This document shows positions 11,901 through 25,600 of a stretch of 64,000 bases of DNA, one piece after another. Each line of letters starts with the position of its first letter. Position 1 is the first letter of the stretch. The stretch comes from Isochrysis galbana. Its lineage: Eukaryota; Haptophyta; Isochrysidales; Isochrysidaceae. The notes below the pieces were generated by a model. The model made no database searches, was not told where the DNA came from, and saw nothing but the letters and a program-made list of their open reading frames with translations. The stretch spans positions 285,551 to 349,550 of the forward strand of contig CM030942.1 in the NCBI GenBank assembly GCA_018136815.1. Reading direction: 5' to 3'. Position numbers and translations under genes: made by a program.

Positions 11901-14309
11901 CTTCAAACTTTGTGTTGTTGCAGATCGGCGCCGCTCTCCGCCCTTGTTTTGCGCCTGATGCGCCTCCCGGGTTGACTGCTTCGGGATGCGCTTTACTGTC
12001 GCGATACTTACTTGCGATCACTACCAGCGAAGGGGGTGTCGAGGTCGATCCTGTCGCGGTGCGAAAGCTTCTTGGACTCTTGACCAAAATGTTGACACCG
12101 ATATCACTTGCCCAGCTCGAGTATCCAGCGCTGTCCGACGCGGCCGCTACGGTGGTGCGCACCGCTGCCCTTCGTGCCGCAGCGGCCCTTCAACAAGCCG
12201 TGGCCACAGAACCTACGGCTAGGGCGGAGCTCGCCACGCAGCTCAAGTCTGCATTACCAGCCTTACGCACCTGCTGGATGGGATTGCTACGCGACTGGTG
12301 TGCCCTCTCAGCCGCTAGTGGCCGCGCAGCCAAAGGGTACGCGCCCCATCTGTACACGACTGCGGCCGCAGTTGCATCGCGTGAGCACATTGAGCATGCA
12401 TGGCCGGCAGCATTTGATGCCGTTCTCTCGCTCATTGGCACTGATGCGTGGCGCGAAGAGCGCCCCACGGGCTCACATGCTCGTGACATGACGGCAAGGA
12501 TAGGTGCTGCTGCGGCCGCCGCTGATAACGCTCTCACGAGCGAGGACCCATGTGAGGTTTCTGTGCTCTCTCCCATAAATCCAGCGCCTGAAAGTGAGGA
12601 CTTTGACCTACTTATCGGGCTTTGTGTACATACGCTTGCGGCCGCCGATGCACGTTGTGCCGCCGCCGACGATTCGGCAATCGAGGCACCGCTTGGACAA
12701 GAACCGCCGATCATCGACGCCTGTGGTGAGGAGGCGACGCTCTGTGTGGCATCGCTACCGAAGCTGCTGCATCCGGACTTCTTGACACCAGTCGCGCTCC
12801 CACCAGTCTCAATGCTCCTGATTCTCCGTCTCCTTTTCCGCATTTCCCAGTCGCGCGGCGCCCCGCCGGCGATGCGGGTTGCAATCGCAGGCCTCACTGC
12901 GCACCTAGCTCCTAAGCTAGGGCAATACACAAAGGCGGGAACGGAAGATGCGCGGCAGATTCTCGTGGCGTTGCAATTGCTCGCAGCTGCGCCTGCGATG
13001 AGTGCTATTCCTGCACTCCGCGACCCGTCGGCCCTGGGGCATTCTCATCCTCTAGCTCTAGTGGACGTATCGGATCTACAGGCACTAGCACTGTCGCTAC
13101 GCGCGCTCTCTCTTTTGCCGGCATCTCTCCCGTTCTCCGATCGGCTCCCATGGATACCCACTGCTTTCACCGTCGTGCTTCAAGCCGCAGCCACTCCTCT
13201 TGATGTTGCGGCCAGCAACGACGCTAAGGCTTTCACCAATACCAGCTCCGATGGGGTGCGCGAGGAATGCATTTCCTCCATTAATACTTTGGTCGGATTC
13301 TGCGAGGCACCCGTGGACGACCCAGACGCCCAGTTACACGACCGTTCTTCAGGAGCCGGTGCGGCCAAGTCGAGGTTACTTGCTGCTGCGGGGGGCGCAG
13401 CCTTAGAGCTGTTGCAACGAGCCACTGAAGGTTCTCCTTGCGCAGATCTCCTCCTCAAGCTTGCGTTGCGCATCGTAGGGGGCTTGCCAGTCGACTCGCC
13501 ATCTGGAGCTGACGTCCACACGAGGGCGCAGGCCGCTCTCCGCCGCATGTTGAGACCTGGCCCTCAGCACTTGCAGTCCCAACAGGCTGCGCATGGCACC
13601 CTGATGGCCTTTTTGGCTGCATGCAAAGATAAGTCACCTGGCATTTCGAACAGCTACCTGATTGCGTTGCTTCCGGATGTCGCAGCTTGCTTCCATTCAG
13701 GCAGCGAGAATGACCGCGTCGGCGCAGTGAAGGTGTGACGCAAGCAGCCCTTTGACGCGCAGGGACGCCCCGGCCTCGAACGCACTGGCGTGACTTATTG
13801 TGCGATTCACAGTCAAAACAAGAGAATGCAACTTGCTGCCCATGCTTGAAGCCCATTCACATTCGTTAGCAATTCGCACGTGAGGCCCTAGCCACTGCCT
13901 CATTTGCCAAAACCGACCCCTTCTTTCGGTGCCCCCACTCTAGGTTCTCCTTCTCGCGTGCACACTCGCGCCCCCGGACAGCATGGCTGCCTTGTTTTCC
14001 CTTGCTCTCCCGATACTAGTGGCAGGCATGCCGACCGACGCCGATGTCTCGCCACCGACTGCTGAACTCTCTACCATCTGCCAAACAGCTCTCACCGCCC
14101 TAGGCGGCCGAGCACCTGAAGCGTTCCGTGCCGCGGTCAGTGTATTTTCGGCCTCTACGCGTGCGCGGATGGAGACGTCAATCCGTGAGGCAGCTGCTAA
14201 GAAGCAACGAGCAGCGTCTACGCTGAACCCAACAACAACCGCGGGCGCAGTTGCCGATGCAAAACCGACCATTGCCCTAAAAATGGATTTCGGGAATTTT
14301 GGGAAATGA
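5960..14309 (+). CDS. HEATR5/Laa1/SWEETIE-type giant HEAT-repeat protein, 11 exons
   Basis: Proposed exons are 5960-7168, 7326-7472, 7643-8167, 8281-8502, 8726-9044, 9333-9671, 9957-10823, 10938-11275, 11432-11779, 11924-13732 and 13944-14309. All junctions are GT-AG and phase-consistent, giving about 2162 residues, close to animal HEATR5B. The order of conserved blocks matches the family: N-terminal CRSMVNVLATIYKRG, LVVGLKEVSLLLLQLG, RLAACQCLWAVAVAFPLQL, then GCLLGLMDHEPD, WQTRLFAAECARRLLL and IGAALRPCF. It ends IALKMDFGNFGK, resembling the conserved HEATR5 tail. Relatives assist AP-1/clathrin traffic at Golgi and endosomes (yeast Laa1, human HEATR5B) or affect carbon status (Arabidopsis SWEETIE). 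An Asp/Glu-rich insert lies near 11160-11270. The start is the first ATG after the pyrimidine tract. The 8503-8725 intron carries a poly-C run. Exon edges are predictions. Confidence 0.88.
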
Positions 14310-15872
14310 GCGGCGCGCAAGGCGCAAGGCCTGTGAATTCTCTTGTTGCTCTTTTTGGCAGGCGTGCGGCTGATTGCCATGCCCTGCCCTATGTTTGCTA
14401 GGAAACCGATCTGTCAATCAACCTAGCACATCGGTGATTCATTTTCTACTAGTGTTTTTATTAACGATGAACGATGCATGCCTGCGTCCCAAGTAGATGG
14501 CACACTGCTTCTTGAGCGTGTGGCACAGACGCCCCAATCTGATCACCACTAGCCATCTAGAGACTGAAACCTCAGGCGTGCTCTGTTTGCTTTTCTCTTC
14601 GGCGCCCCCTATTGTGGGAAGGGTGTTGTAGCAGAAGCAGTAGCCTTGTCTATGTCTATGATATGATGCGTATGATGGCACAGAGAATGATGATCAAATT
14701 CAGAGGAGGGGAGGGGGCCATTGGCCGTTGGGGCTGCCGGGGCTTGCGGGGGGCGTGGCACAGGGTGTGGAGGGAAACTGGGAACCGGCCGGAGCGCGGC
14801 CGGTGTCGACACGGGGCGATAGCGGACACAGAAGAGCACTCGAACAGAGCCAAAGTCCCATTGACCATTGAGGATTTAGAGCGATCAAACAGTGATTTAT
14901 AACTTTGACTAGCCTAGTAGTAGTAGTCTGACTACTGACTACTACTACTAACATCTTACGTGTGGAGGGGGGGGCTGCATTTTTCATTTTTTGACCGTTC
15001 TCCAGCAACCCGAACCAAATACTCAGAAAGCAGAAACACCTGGGGGGCTTACCTGCTCAGCACATCAACTATCATTATAACGGTAGGGTCATGGAGCGCG
15101 CGCCGCTCCCCTCTCCTCCTGCAGCCACCACACGCGACCAGAAGTTATAATTATAACCTTCATGGGGGTATTGTACACCGTACGGTATAGGTAAATAGGT
15201 ATAAATCCAAAAAAAAACCTGAGGTCGCAGCCTCTAATTCGCCTTCAATCTGGTATCTAGGTACACTCCAGGGCGAAAGGAGAGAGAACGTTGCGCATTA
15301 ACATCGATCGAAGGCCGGCGTGACGTGTACGGCTCTGGCTTGTGCGTGTTACCGATTCTCATGTCTCATCCACCCACAGCCGCTTGTCGATAAGAAAACG
15401 AAGCCGAGGCTCAGAAGCATCCGTGCACGAACACGGCCCTAATATCCATTGTCCTCTAGCCAATGGCATGTGTTGCCGCCCCGTGGTGAGAACCACAAGG
15501 CGGCCATAGTCCCTCCTGCCCGTCCAACCCAAGCCCACCACCCAAACCTCCCGTCTGGGACCAAGTGCTCGTCCATGTGTTTGGGCGTGTGCGAAAGGGC
15601 ACTATGCAGAGGGCGAAGGCCGGCACGCAGATGTACTTCAAGTGTGCAACAAGGCAGTGGGCAACGCAAAGGGTGCAGGAAAATAGCTGGTGGGCAGTGC
15701 GGGCTCAGTAGGCAATATGGCAGTGCGGGCTCAGCAGGCAGCGCACGGGAAAAAGTGCAAAGCGGCATAGGGACGGGCCCGGGGGGCGTCAGTGATACCG
15801 AGTGCTATAGACATATTCACGCGGTCAAAGTTCAAGTCAAAAGTACCTGCACAGTAAGGGAGGAGGGTCACC
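14310..15872. other. Intergenic between convergent HEATR5-like and CDC20 genes
   Basis: No gene is recognised. There is a TAGTAG/CTACTA hairpin near 14920-14951, and near 15650-15745 two copies of a short unit (ggcagtgcgggctcag). The flanking genes converge here, so 3' UTRs and terminators are expected. Confidence 0.4.
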
Positions 15873-17321
15873 TTACCTGATGCTCATGGAATTCAGAATG
15901 GACTCCTTCGCCGCTGCCCTTTCCTTTTTGGAGGACTCGCCACCAGAAAGAATCTTCCAAAAGCGAAGAGTCTCGTCGGCAGCGGCAGTGACGACGGTGG
16001 TCCCGTCTGGAGACTGCGCCATGTGAAGCACACGAGAAGTGTGTCCGGTGAGTTCCGCAACTTTGACCATTGACGGGTACTTCCAAAGAATGAGCTGGTT
16101 ATGGGAATAGCCATGAGATGAGACGAGCTCCTTGTCGTGCTTTGCCCACTGGAGAGCGCAGACTTGCGAATGAGTGTCGACGGCATTCAAGCATGCACCC
16201 GTGCCGCTATTCCAGAAGCGAATCATGCGATCGGCGGTGCCACCACCTGACGCGAGCAAGTTGCGCTGCCAAGGACACCATGCGAGGGCCTTGACGGCCG
16301 CTTGGTGCTGATCAAGGCGGAACATTGGCTGGTCGCATAGGCCATTCGATGATGCAGTATACCGATCATCCCAAATGTTGAGGATGTTGTCGTTCCCTCC
16401 AGATGCTAGCTGTGTGCCACTTGGGGACCACTTCAAGCCACAAACCTCCTGCGCATGTCCGCGAAGAGTTCCGACTTTGTGCTCCGCGATGCGAACGTCG
16501 TGATGCAAAATTACGGAGTCCCGACCACCCGAAGAGAGCACTGGCCCATTCCAAGAAAGGGAGGACACACGTGCACGGTGGCCGGACATGCACCGGACTT
16601 GTTTCAGCTTCTCGACGTCCCAGATTTGAACCTTGTGATCAGACGTACCCACCGCCATGTACGAGCCCTCCTGAACCCACGACAGCGAGGTGACATGCGT
16701 GTTTTCACCTGGTGTTTGCATGAGCTGCTGGATAGATCCATCGGAAGCATTCCACAAGTAAATCGAGTCGCCGAGCGCCACACCCAATACGTTGGAAGAA
16801 TTCCAGTCGAGCAGGTTCAAGTAATAATCGTCAAGAAGCTCGGGCGCATCCAAGATGCGCTCGGGTGCTTGTGGGATGTGGCGGGAGTACTTCTTGGGCG
16901 CCAGGCCGGCTTCACGATTTTGGGTGTAAAGCACTCGCAACGAATTTTGGTGACCCGCCGGCGCCGCCGGCGCCTTCGACTTGAATGCGAGCACCTTGTT
17001 GGTTGCTTGTCCGGCGAACAAGTTGGCCGCCAACTCCTTCTTGTATTCCTCTTTGGCCGGCGACGCATTCACCCCAGCATTCTCATTCTGGTGAGAACGT
17101 GTCAGCTCAAAGTGCGACACGTCCAGGTCCATAGCAGAGCGCTGTGGGATGAAACGATCGCCGTGCGGCCGCGAGGAGGGTGTGCGCCCGCGCTTTGGTG
17201 TTTCGTTGTCGAACGCGGGGCCGGCAAGATGGGAGCTGGACGGAGCACTCCTTTGCTTGATGCGCTTGAGCGGCGTCCCCTGCATGGCGTCGAGGCAAGA
17301 TTCATATGTCGCAGGGTTCAT
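15873..17321 (-). CDS. CDC20: CDC20/Fizzy WD40 co-activator of the anaphase-promoting complex
   Basis: A single exon of 482 codons starts MNPATYESCLDAMQG. The same frame is open further upstream, but this ATG gives a natural start. The N-terminal third carries the C-box (DRFIPQRSAMD) with the Cdc20-type continuation. The conserved block ILDAPELLDDYYLNLLDW opens the WD40 propeller, and repeat ends such as VQIWD, NILNIWDD and TLRFWK are visible. The protein ends SIR, so the C-terminal Ile-Arg tail that docks on the APC/C is intact. Cdc20 recruits mitotic substrates to the APC/C and is the spindle checkpoint target. I see no clear KEN box. The stop codon overlaps a possible splice donor (AG|GTAAGG), discussed as a finding. 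Confidence 0.93.
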   Translation of the reverse strand: MNPATYESCLDAMQGTPLKRIKQRSAPSSSHLAGPAFDNETPKRGRTPSSRPHGDRFIPQRSAMDLDVSHFELTRSHQNENAGVNASPAKEEYKKELAANLFAGQATNKVLAFKSKAPAAPAGHQNSLRVLYTQNREAGLAPKKYSRHIPQAPERILDAPELLDDYYLNLLDWNSSNVLGVALGDSIYLWNASDGSIQQLMQTPGENTHVTSLSWVQEGSYMAVGTSDHKVQIWDVEKLKQVRCMSGHRARVSSLSWNGPVLSSGGRDSVILHHDVRIAEHKVGTLRGHAQEVCGLKWSPSGTQLASGGNDNILNIWDDRYTASSNGLCDQPMFRLDQHQAAVKALAWCPWQRNLLASGGGTADRMIRFWNSGTGACLNAVDTHSQVCALQWAKHDKELVSSHGYSHNQLILWKYPSMVKVAELTGHTSRVLHMAQSPDGTTVVTAAADETLRFWKILSGGESSKKERAAAKESILNSMSIR

Positions 17322-19344
<2,023 letters not shown>

Positions 19345-19806
19345 TCACACGCTTGATCCATCATCTCTTCTGCTCTTCTTCTTCGCAGGACCCCCCTTCT
19401 CGGGGGGGGCCGACTGCACGTCCACCTCAACTCTCTCGTACGAGTTTGAATCCTGCAAGAAGCAGCGGCAAGGGCCAAGCAGATTGGGCCATGTCGAGCA
19501 TCAGCTGTGTGGGGAGAACTGAGTGTGGTCGACTGTGACGTCCAAAAGGGAAGCATCTGTGTGCTCTATGCGACGCGCGTGCGTCTCGCGAAGTGGCAAG
19601 CAGCGCACCTGCAGCTCGTCAATCCTCCGGTGGATCAATGCAAGGATCTGCGCGTCGTTCCGGAGGAGCAGGTGAGTGTCGTCCAGATCACGGAGGACGA
19701 ATGAGTCTGCCAGACTGCTCCGCTTCTCCTCATCCACTTTCAGAACGAACTGCTTCATCGCCGGGCAGTCGCACGTGAGGAGTACGCCCGAGGTGGCCTC
19801 GGGCAT
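19345..19806 (-). CDS. TFB5: TFIIH small subunit TFB5/TTDA (GTF2H5), two exons
   Basis: Exon 1 (19609-19806) encodes MPEATSGVLLTCDCPAMKQF, then LRDLDDTHLLL and HRRIDELQ, which follows the TFB5/GTF2H5 pattern GVL-x-CD-PAMKQ and D-DDTH. It ends CAG before gtgcgc. Exon 2 (19345-19452) begins after cttgcag and continues in phase with DSNSYERVEV, then a Lys-rich tail, about 101 residues in all. The animal protein has a similar short tail at the junction point (LMDQNAF), supporting the splice. An earlier in-frame ATG adds 17 Arg/Glu-rich residues but is a poor match to the family start. TFB5 stabilises the TFIIH core by binding Tfb2/p52 and is needed for nucleotide excision repair. Confidence 0.85.
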
Positions 19807-20131
19807 CCGCCGCGCGCCGCCCTCGCCGCGCACTTCCGCCTCCAATTCAGTGGGCAAACTTAATAAAATTAGTCATGAGCTAAAATAAAAACCATCTGGC
19901 TCGAAAGCCACGCAAAAGCAAAAGCAACCAGCAAGGCACACGGCTGGGGCAGCAGACAGGGCTGGAGTGGGGCACAGCGATCGCACCTTAGCGTGTCGAG
20001 GCGCGATGGCTCTGCGCCCCCTGAATGCGATGCACTGCCGCCCACGCTGCGCAACAAAAGTCGCGTTCCGTCAAAATCAAAAGAGGGCCAGGTGATCGTT
20101 TTGGGTTTTGTTTTCACTCAGAATGTTATGT
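19807..20131. other. Short intergenic stretch between TFB5 and the inverted-repeat element
   Basis: The TFB5 promoter side. It includes a short motif, agtcgcgttccgtc at about 20050-20064, that recurs near 32742 beside other repeats, suggesting more mobile debris. Nothing codable is recognised. Confidence 0.4.
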
Positions 20132-20356
20132 TAACGTTATGTGCGAAAACGCTAAGCGGACACAAAACACCATTCACTACAGACGCCCCTTCCTCCAGAC
20201 ACCTGAGCACAGACACTTCGGCCTAGTTCCGTGACACAACCCTTTGTACCCAGCAATCCGCATTTGCATGCACGCTAGTTCGTCACGGTCGGTAAGGCGG
20301 CTTGCCTTCATTTGGTCTCCTTTCCCTCAGGGTTTCTTCCCCTCCCGTGGGGACTC

Positions 20357-20614
20357 TCACCCTACCATGAGCCCCCCCGCGAGCACCCCGAAGGAGAGGC
20401 CCAGGAGCACCACGTACGCGACGAGAACGGCGTCGCCTTGGCTTGGCATGAGGGCGCGCCCCGAGAGGGCCTGGTAGACGCCCACGCCGAGCACGGCGTA
20501 GCCCGTCCCCTTGTGCGCGACCCGCCACACGGCGCGGCGTGTGGTGCGGGCGGCAGGCGTGCCGCGCACAACCGCGCCGGAGTGTCGAATCAAGCCGAAG
20601 CTTGATCGTGGCAA
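20357..20614 (-). pseudogene. Captured membrane-protein fragment, cytochrome b561-like (tentative)
   Basis: The minus frame encodes RRAVWRVAHKGTGYAVLGVG, then a hydrophobic run (DAVLVAYVVLLGLSFGVLAG) and a stop. A His followed by GxGY and a transmembrane helix recalls the last haem-binding helix of b561/DOMON-type proteins. Only one or two helices remain and no start or partner helix is evident. Since it lies inside the inverted repeats of the element, it looks like host sequence caught by the transposon. The family call is weak. Confidence 0.3.
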
Positions 20615-21140
20615 GTCTCAGCGGGGCTAGGGGCATGGAGTGAAGAGAAGTCTTGAGAGAGGGGGGGAAAGGGCGCGCTACATCGCGACGACGGCCCACG
20701 AGACACCACCCCACATCACTCACTCACCAACAAGAAAACTCCGAAAACTAACGCAACATGGCACAAACAAACCAACGAAACAAATAAGGACAAAGGAACA
20801 CAAATGCGGCGTGCAATGCATGTAAGGTGTCTTTATTTAATGTTCGTATTGTGCTTGAAATCGAATGAACTGAATAAGGACTTACATTCGAAAGTGTACG
20901 TCCACAAATTTGGGTTCGACTCAAGCAGCCTCCTCAGGGAGTTGTTGCTCCCCCCCGGGTTGACCCCAACCGGCGGCGGCGGACTGATGTTGTCCAATGC
21001 TTCCGCAATAACCTGCATGGCAGATTTGGAAGTGGCATATGGCGGAAAGAGAGGTGTGATGAATTTTTTAAAGTTATCGTCCATCTTTTTTATGATCCAT
21101 TGCAATCGCTTGCGTATTACATCATTAGCCACCATTCCAT

Positions 21141-21651
21141 TTATAGACATGGTTGAGCACTGTGAGGTGGGTGCCTTTGCTTAAATACTAGACGATTTTT
21201 TTGGTACCGGCGCATCGCGTATTTGGAAACGAGGGGTACCAAATGAAGGCAAACGACCTTATCGAGCTGGTTCAGAAGAAAGGTAGACATCACGTGACAT
21301 GGTCCTTCGCGCTCGGCTGCTTTGTGGCACCGAGGGCGACGTGGAGCGTCATCAGATGCGACCTGAAAGATCGCCGCAGCGTCCTGTAGTTTGGATTCCC
21401 CGCAAGGACACATCGAAGAAGTGTTGTACTCGTCGAGCACAGTCGTCAACCCGCGCGAAGCAAGTGCGCGCACAAACTTTTTCTTTGGGAAAGTGTCCCC
21501 AAATGACCCATCTCCTATCAGCACGATAGTTCTCTTCTTCTCGTCATTCGGGATGCAGTTTTCAGCATGAGGCTCATCCTTCGTCCTCTTTTTGATACCC
21601 CAGACGCGGTCCGCTATGCGAGCCAGCGCACTCATCGCCTTCCGGGACTCA
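21141..21651 (-). pseudogene. Fanzor/TnpB-like RuvC C-terminal fragment
   Basis: The frame holds IVLIGDGSFG, KKKFVRALASRG, LDEYNTSSMCPCGESKL, RPRCHK and GPCHV in that order. This is the late part of eukaryotic Fanzor (OMEGA, TnpB-like) proteins: a G-x-x-SF strand, the DEYxTS block, then a Cys-rich zinc finger. After it, relatives have an Asp-Arg-Asp motif giving the third RuvC carboxylate. Here the sequence reads VMSTFLLNQLDKVV, so that motif appears lost, and the whole guide-binding N-terminus with the first RuvC aspartate is missing. The first residues of the open frame come from the inverted repeat. It is therefore a relic, not an active nuclease. The assignment is by motif memory and needs a profile search. 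Confidence 0.6.
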
Positions 21652-21765
21652 CACGGAACTAGGCCGAAGTGTCTGTGCTCAGGTGTCTGGAGAAAGGGGC
21701 GCCTGTAGTGAAATGGTGTCTTGTGTCCGCTTAGCCTAAGCTTAGCGTTTTCGCACATAACGTTA

Positions 21766-22675
21766 TGTAATTGTGAGCACTGGGCACCGTAGGGGCACCG
21801 TAGGGACCCGGTTCTTGCACCCTAAAGAAAAAGAAGCAAAAAGAAAAAGGGTGCTACGCACGGGACTTCCTCTGGGCGGTAAACACGCCCCTCCGGTCGT
21901 GATAACATTAATTACTATTTATTTGTTGCTCAGCGGTGAGGAGTTGCGAGTAGCAGCACGAGATCTAACGTAAGCATAAGCCACGATGCACGATACCGAA
22001 CATCTGCCACCACACCAAATCCAAATCCAAAGACATGGACATCTCGTCCAGTTCCTTAAAAGCTAATGAAATCAAGGCACAACCCACCAACGACCATGGT
22101 CTCGCCAACGCCGTCACCTACGCAAGCTATTGCATGCGCCGAGTGATGGCACAACAAGAAATACAGCGGGGAAGTGGTCCTATCACAATATGACGGCGAT
22201 TTCAACCTGCACCTTTCATAGTGAAATATATGCGTCGATGTGCTGTGCCAGTTGGTCATGCTCTTCTCGCGTCGTCGCGCTCGTTGATGAAACACTCCAA
22301 TGTGTGTGAGCTTGAACGAAGGAGCGAGGAACGGTATCCGATCAACCGACTCGGAATTGCATGTTCCTCTCACGTCATCGTGCCGCCTAATGGTGACTTT
22401 CAGTGCTTGTGACGGCAAGAACGAGGGAGCGAGGGAAGGTTTGTAGGGTAGCTTATAACTGGGACAAATCACGAGAAGGCCAAAATGCTTTGCGACTTTC
22501 TTGATCACAACAATTTGCCACCGAAACCTGCTGATCGAGCGTTGCGATCAGGGATTGGTCCCTTTTCATACATGCAGCCCAATGCTATCCATCGCACGGC
22601 GGAAGAGAAGGAATACGTGTGTGTAAACGCCCGTTGTGGCCCTCAAAGTGCGCTAGTGATGTATGACGGGGTTAA
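21766..22675. other. Intergenic; no gene recognised
   Basis: Small direct repeat gggcaccgtagg near 21782-21802. The minus frame at 22056-22508 has no recognisable motifs. The right end is the 3' flank of the antiporter gene. Confidence 0.4.
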
Positions 22676-25600
22676 TCAGATGAAGTTTCGCCGGCGTGGG
22701 CTGCTTGGAGTGGCCAATTCTATCGGCGACGGAGCACTCTCATGCCCCGAAAAAGCGAAAAAAAACGACGACTCAACGGCGTCATTTGCGCTGTTCGAGG
22801 ATCTGCTCGAATGAAAGTTGCCGTTGGCGTTCTGCGCCGAGTATGGGAGCTGCCCAAGTTCCGGTGGGGTGAGTCGGCCAGCTTCTTCACTAGTTAGCCT
22901 TACTCTCTCCCTTTGGGGGCTATTGTTGCCGGATTGGATCCCATCAGGGAGCACAAAGGCGAGTACTAGCGGCGACGTGAGCAGGCTCATCGCTGTAGTG
23001 CCGAGGAGTAGCAAGTAGGTATCGCGCTCGAGTAGCCCAAGGGAGCGCCCTCGAGAGGCAATGAGGAACCCGAACTCTCCAATGTGTGCCAGGCCGACAG
23101 AACAGCGGAGGGAGAGGCTCCAATCGTATCCAAACACTCGCACAAGCGGTGCGCCAATGGCCATTTTCAACAACAGAGCGAGGATAGCGAGCATCAGTAC
23201 TTGACTAAAATGACCGAATAGAAAGGCAGGCGATATGACCATGCCGATGGCAAAAAAAAAGAGGGCGCCAAACGTATCTTTGATGGGTTCAAGCAAGTGG
23301 ACGGCGCGTGTGGCGGTGTCAGGCAGGGCTCGAGCCCAAACCAAGCCGGCGGCGAAAGAACCCAGCTCGATCGAGATCCCAAGGTGATCGGTGAACGCAC
23401 CCGAAGTAAGCGCCACTGCCAATGGAAATAAGACACTTAGCTCGTGCGACTTGGTGGAGCGAACGGCGCGCACAACAATAGGGAGGAATAGCCGCAGCAG
23501 CAGTAGGCAAACGGTGCTAACCATGGCGGCAGCAGCGGTGTGGAGGAGTGCCCCGGATAGGTTGGCAGAGGATCGCAGCACGGGAAGGGCACCAAGGACC
23601 AGTCCGACAGACAGGTCCTGAGTGACAAGGACGCCGAGCATCAAGGTACCTTCCGACGTAGAGACGGCGTGTCTGGCCTGTTCACAGACAATGGCCGGGG
23701 TACTAAACATGCCAACTAGGTTCTCCACAGTAAAGGTAGGCGACCCCGTTCCCCCGAACCCCTCTCCCCCAACTCCCCCCCCCCCCCCCCCCCCCGTGCC
23801 GTGTACGGACATAGAAGGAAGATCGTACGAGGGCCGCACTCACTAGCGATTGGTACCTGTAGGCATCGCAGAACGACAGCTGTGGAGGCCATGGAGAGGC
23901 AGAGGCCGATGAATATGGATGATACCAACGGCAGGTGGAAAGCGATGGTGCCGATGAGGGCACAAGCGACCGAAGTTACCAACTGCTGCAGAAACCCACC
24001 CACAAGAGCCACGTGCCTGCCGCCGAACGGATGATGCTAAAAGTGAGAGTGAGACGGGAGATGCTCCCAGAGGGGAACAATGGAATGCAAAAGCTAGACG
24101 CAATATCTTTCCCCTTCCGCCTGTTCGCCTCTTGGGATATTTGCGAAACGGCAAACAATGACCCGCCTAGCGGAGCTTCCACGGCGTTGACGGGCAAATG
24201 CACCGGACATGCGCTATCCGAGTCAGGTCAAGCTCTACTCCTAGAGAAAACAAGATGAGGGCGACACCCAGCTGCGCAAGCGCCTCTGTTTGGATCACCT
24301 ATTGTAGGCGGAGGGGATGGCGAGCAAAAATCACTTGTAGCGACGGTAGCGCAGACAGGTCGGGATGGGTGGTGGGTGCAATTGGAGGGCTCAGACGTCT
24401 CACTGCAACGAAGCGGAAGTGGCTAGTCGCCCCGCTTTCAGACCATATCGCTTTCAGACCATATCGACTTGGTCCTTGGTACACTACAGCTTCAAATTGT
24501 GGTCTTGGTGTCCCCGTCAATTTCCTCATTAGAAACAAGGAATACTCGTGTAATGCGGATGGATTCTTCTCATTTCAAACATAAGCACACCTCATGGATA
24601 AGCGAGGCGCCATGAGGACCAGCAGCCATCCCCGAGATGAGGTAGCCAAGGAGGAGCGGTTGACCAAGCATGGACGCGACCATTCCCCCAGTAGTCGTCG
24701 AGCAGACTGCAACGACGATGTCGGAAACAAGAGACGCGTCGCCCTGCATCGTTGCTTCACGCATCTGTACGAGTGGAACGAAGTTCAGCGACTGACCCAG
24801 CATGGCGGAAACGCGTCTAGGACTTGAGCAGTTTCTGGGGAATGCCTGCTCTGCTGAAAGCGAAAACGGGTCACAAGCCGAGAATGGCTCTCGTATGCGT
24901 GCCCTTTCACATGGCGGAGGAGGGCCGGGCCCCCGCCTACCTGCGCGAGAACGTACTCGTTGCCGTCTTCATCAAGCAACGCAGATGCTGAATTGCCTGT
25001 CGCAAGCCTGCCAAGAGACACATTCCGCACGACGGAGAACACCGTGAAGCTTGATGGTCGCTCCTGTTCGGCCGACTCGGAGTCCGGAGTTAGCGTCACC
25101 GCCGCAGCGTGGACTGCATCTGCCCAAGTCCCCAGTATCCAACGGCAAAAGTCGTTGGCGAGCTCCAGCAGGCGCTCCGCTGGCTCAGTCACGACCGTTC
25201 CGGTTATAGTGCGCCGGGCTGCATGCGCATTCTTCTCCGCACAGCCAGAACAAAACATATCAGCCAAAAGGGGCCTCAGCGAGACGGCCAGGCTTCGCGC
25301 TTGAGGCAGCTCGCCTGTTGCGGCGATTGAAGCGACAGTGACTGCGCTAACGAGCGCTGCCGAAGGGGTCGGCTGGGCAAGCAGCCTCTGCTCCAGCTCG
25401 TACGATCGCATGCTGAGGAGGGAGTGCATGTTGCGTAACTCGCTGCTCCTGATGCTCCTTGGTCTGATCAATCTTTGCCAAGAGTCTAGTGCCCGAGCAA
25501 CGGCAGTGGGACTCGAGGTGGTCAGCATGAGGGCCAGGGCGGCGGCGCGAACCTCCCGTGAGCCGCCTGTGGGCGACCTATCGGGCAGCGTCTTTGCGAC

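Larger units (their letters stand above)
20132..21765. mobile_element. 1.6-kb terminal-inverted-repeat element carrying a Fanzor-like fragment
   Basis: The left end (20132-20233) and right end (about 21652-21765) are inverted repeats of about 100 bp. Both read inward as TAACGTTATGTGCGAAAACG, then gcggacacaa, cagacacctgagcacagaca and cggcctagttccgtg. The right copy has a small extra duplication near 21730-21740. Both flanks carry TGT next to the repeats, a candidate 3-bp target duplication, although the AT-palindromic end makes this uncertain. Inside, on the minus strand, lie a decayed RuvC/zinc-finger fragment (21141-21651), an unrecognised frame (20833-21150) and a small membrane-protein fragment (20357-20614). 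With no complete enzyme, the element is non-autonomous. Confidence 0.75.
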
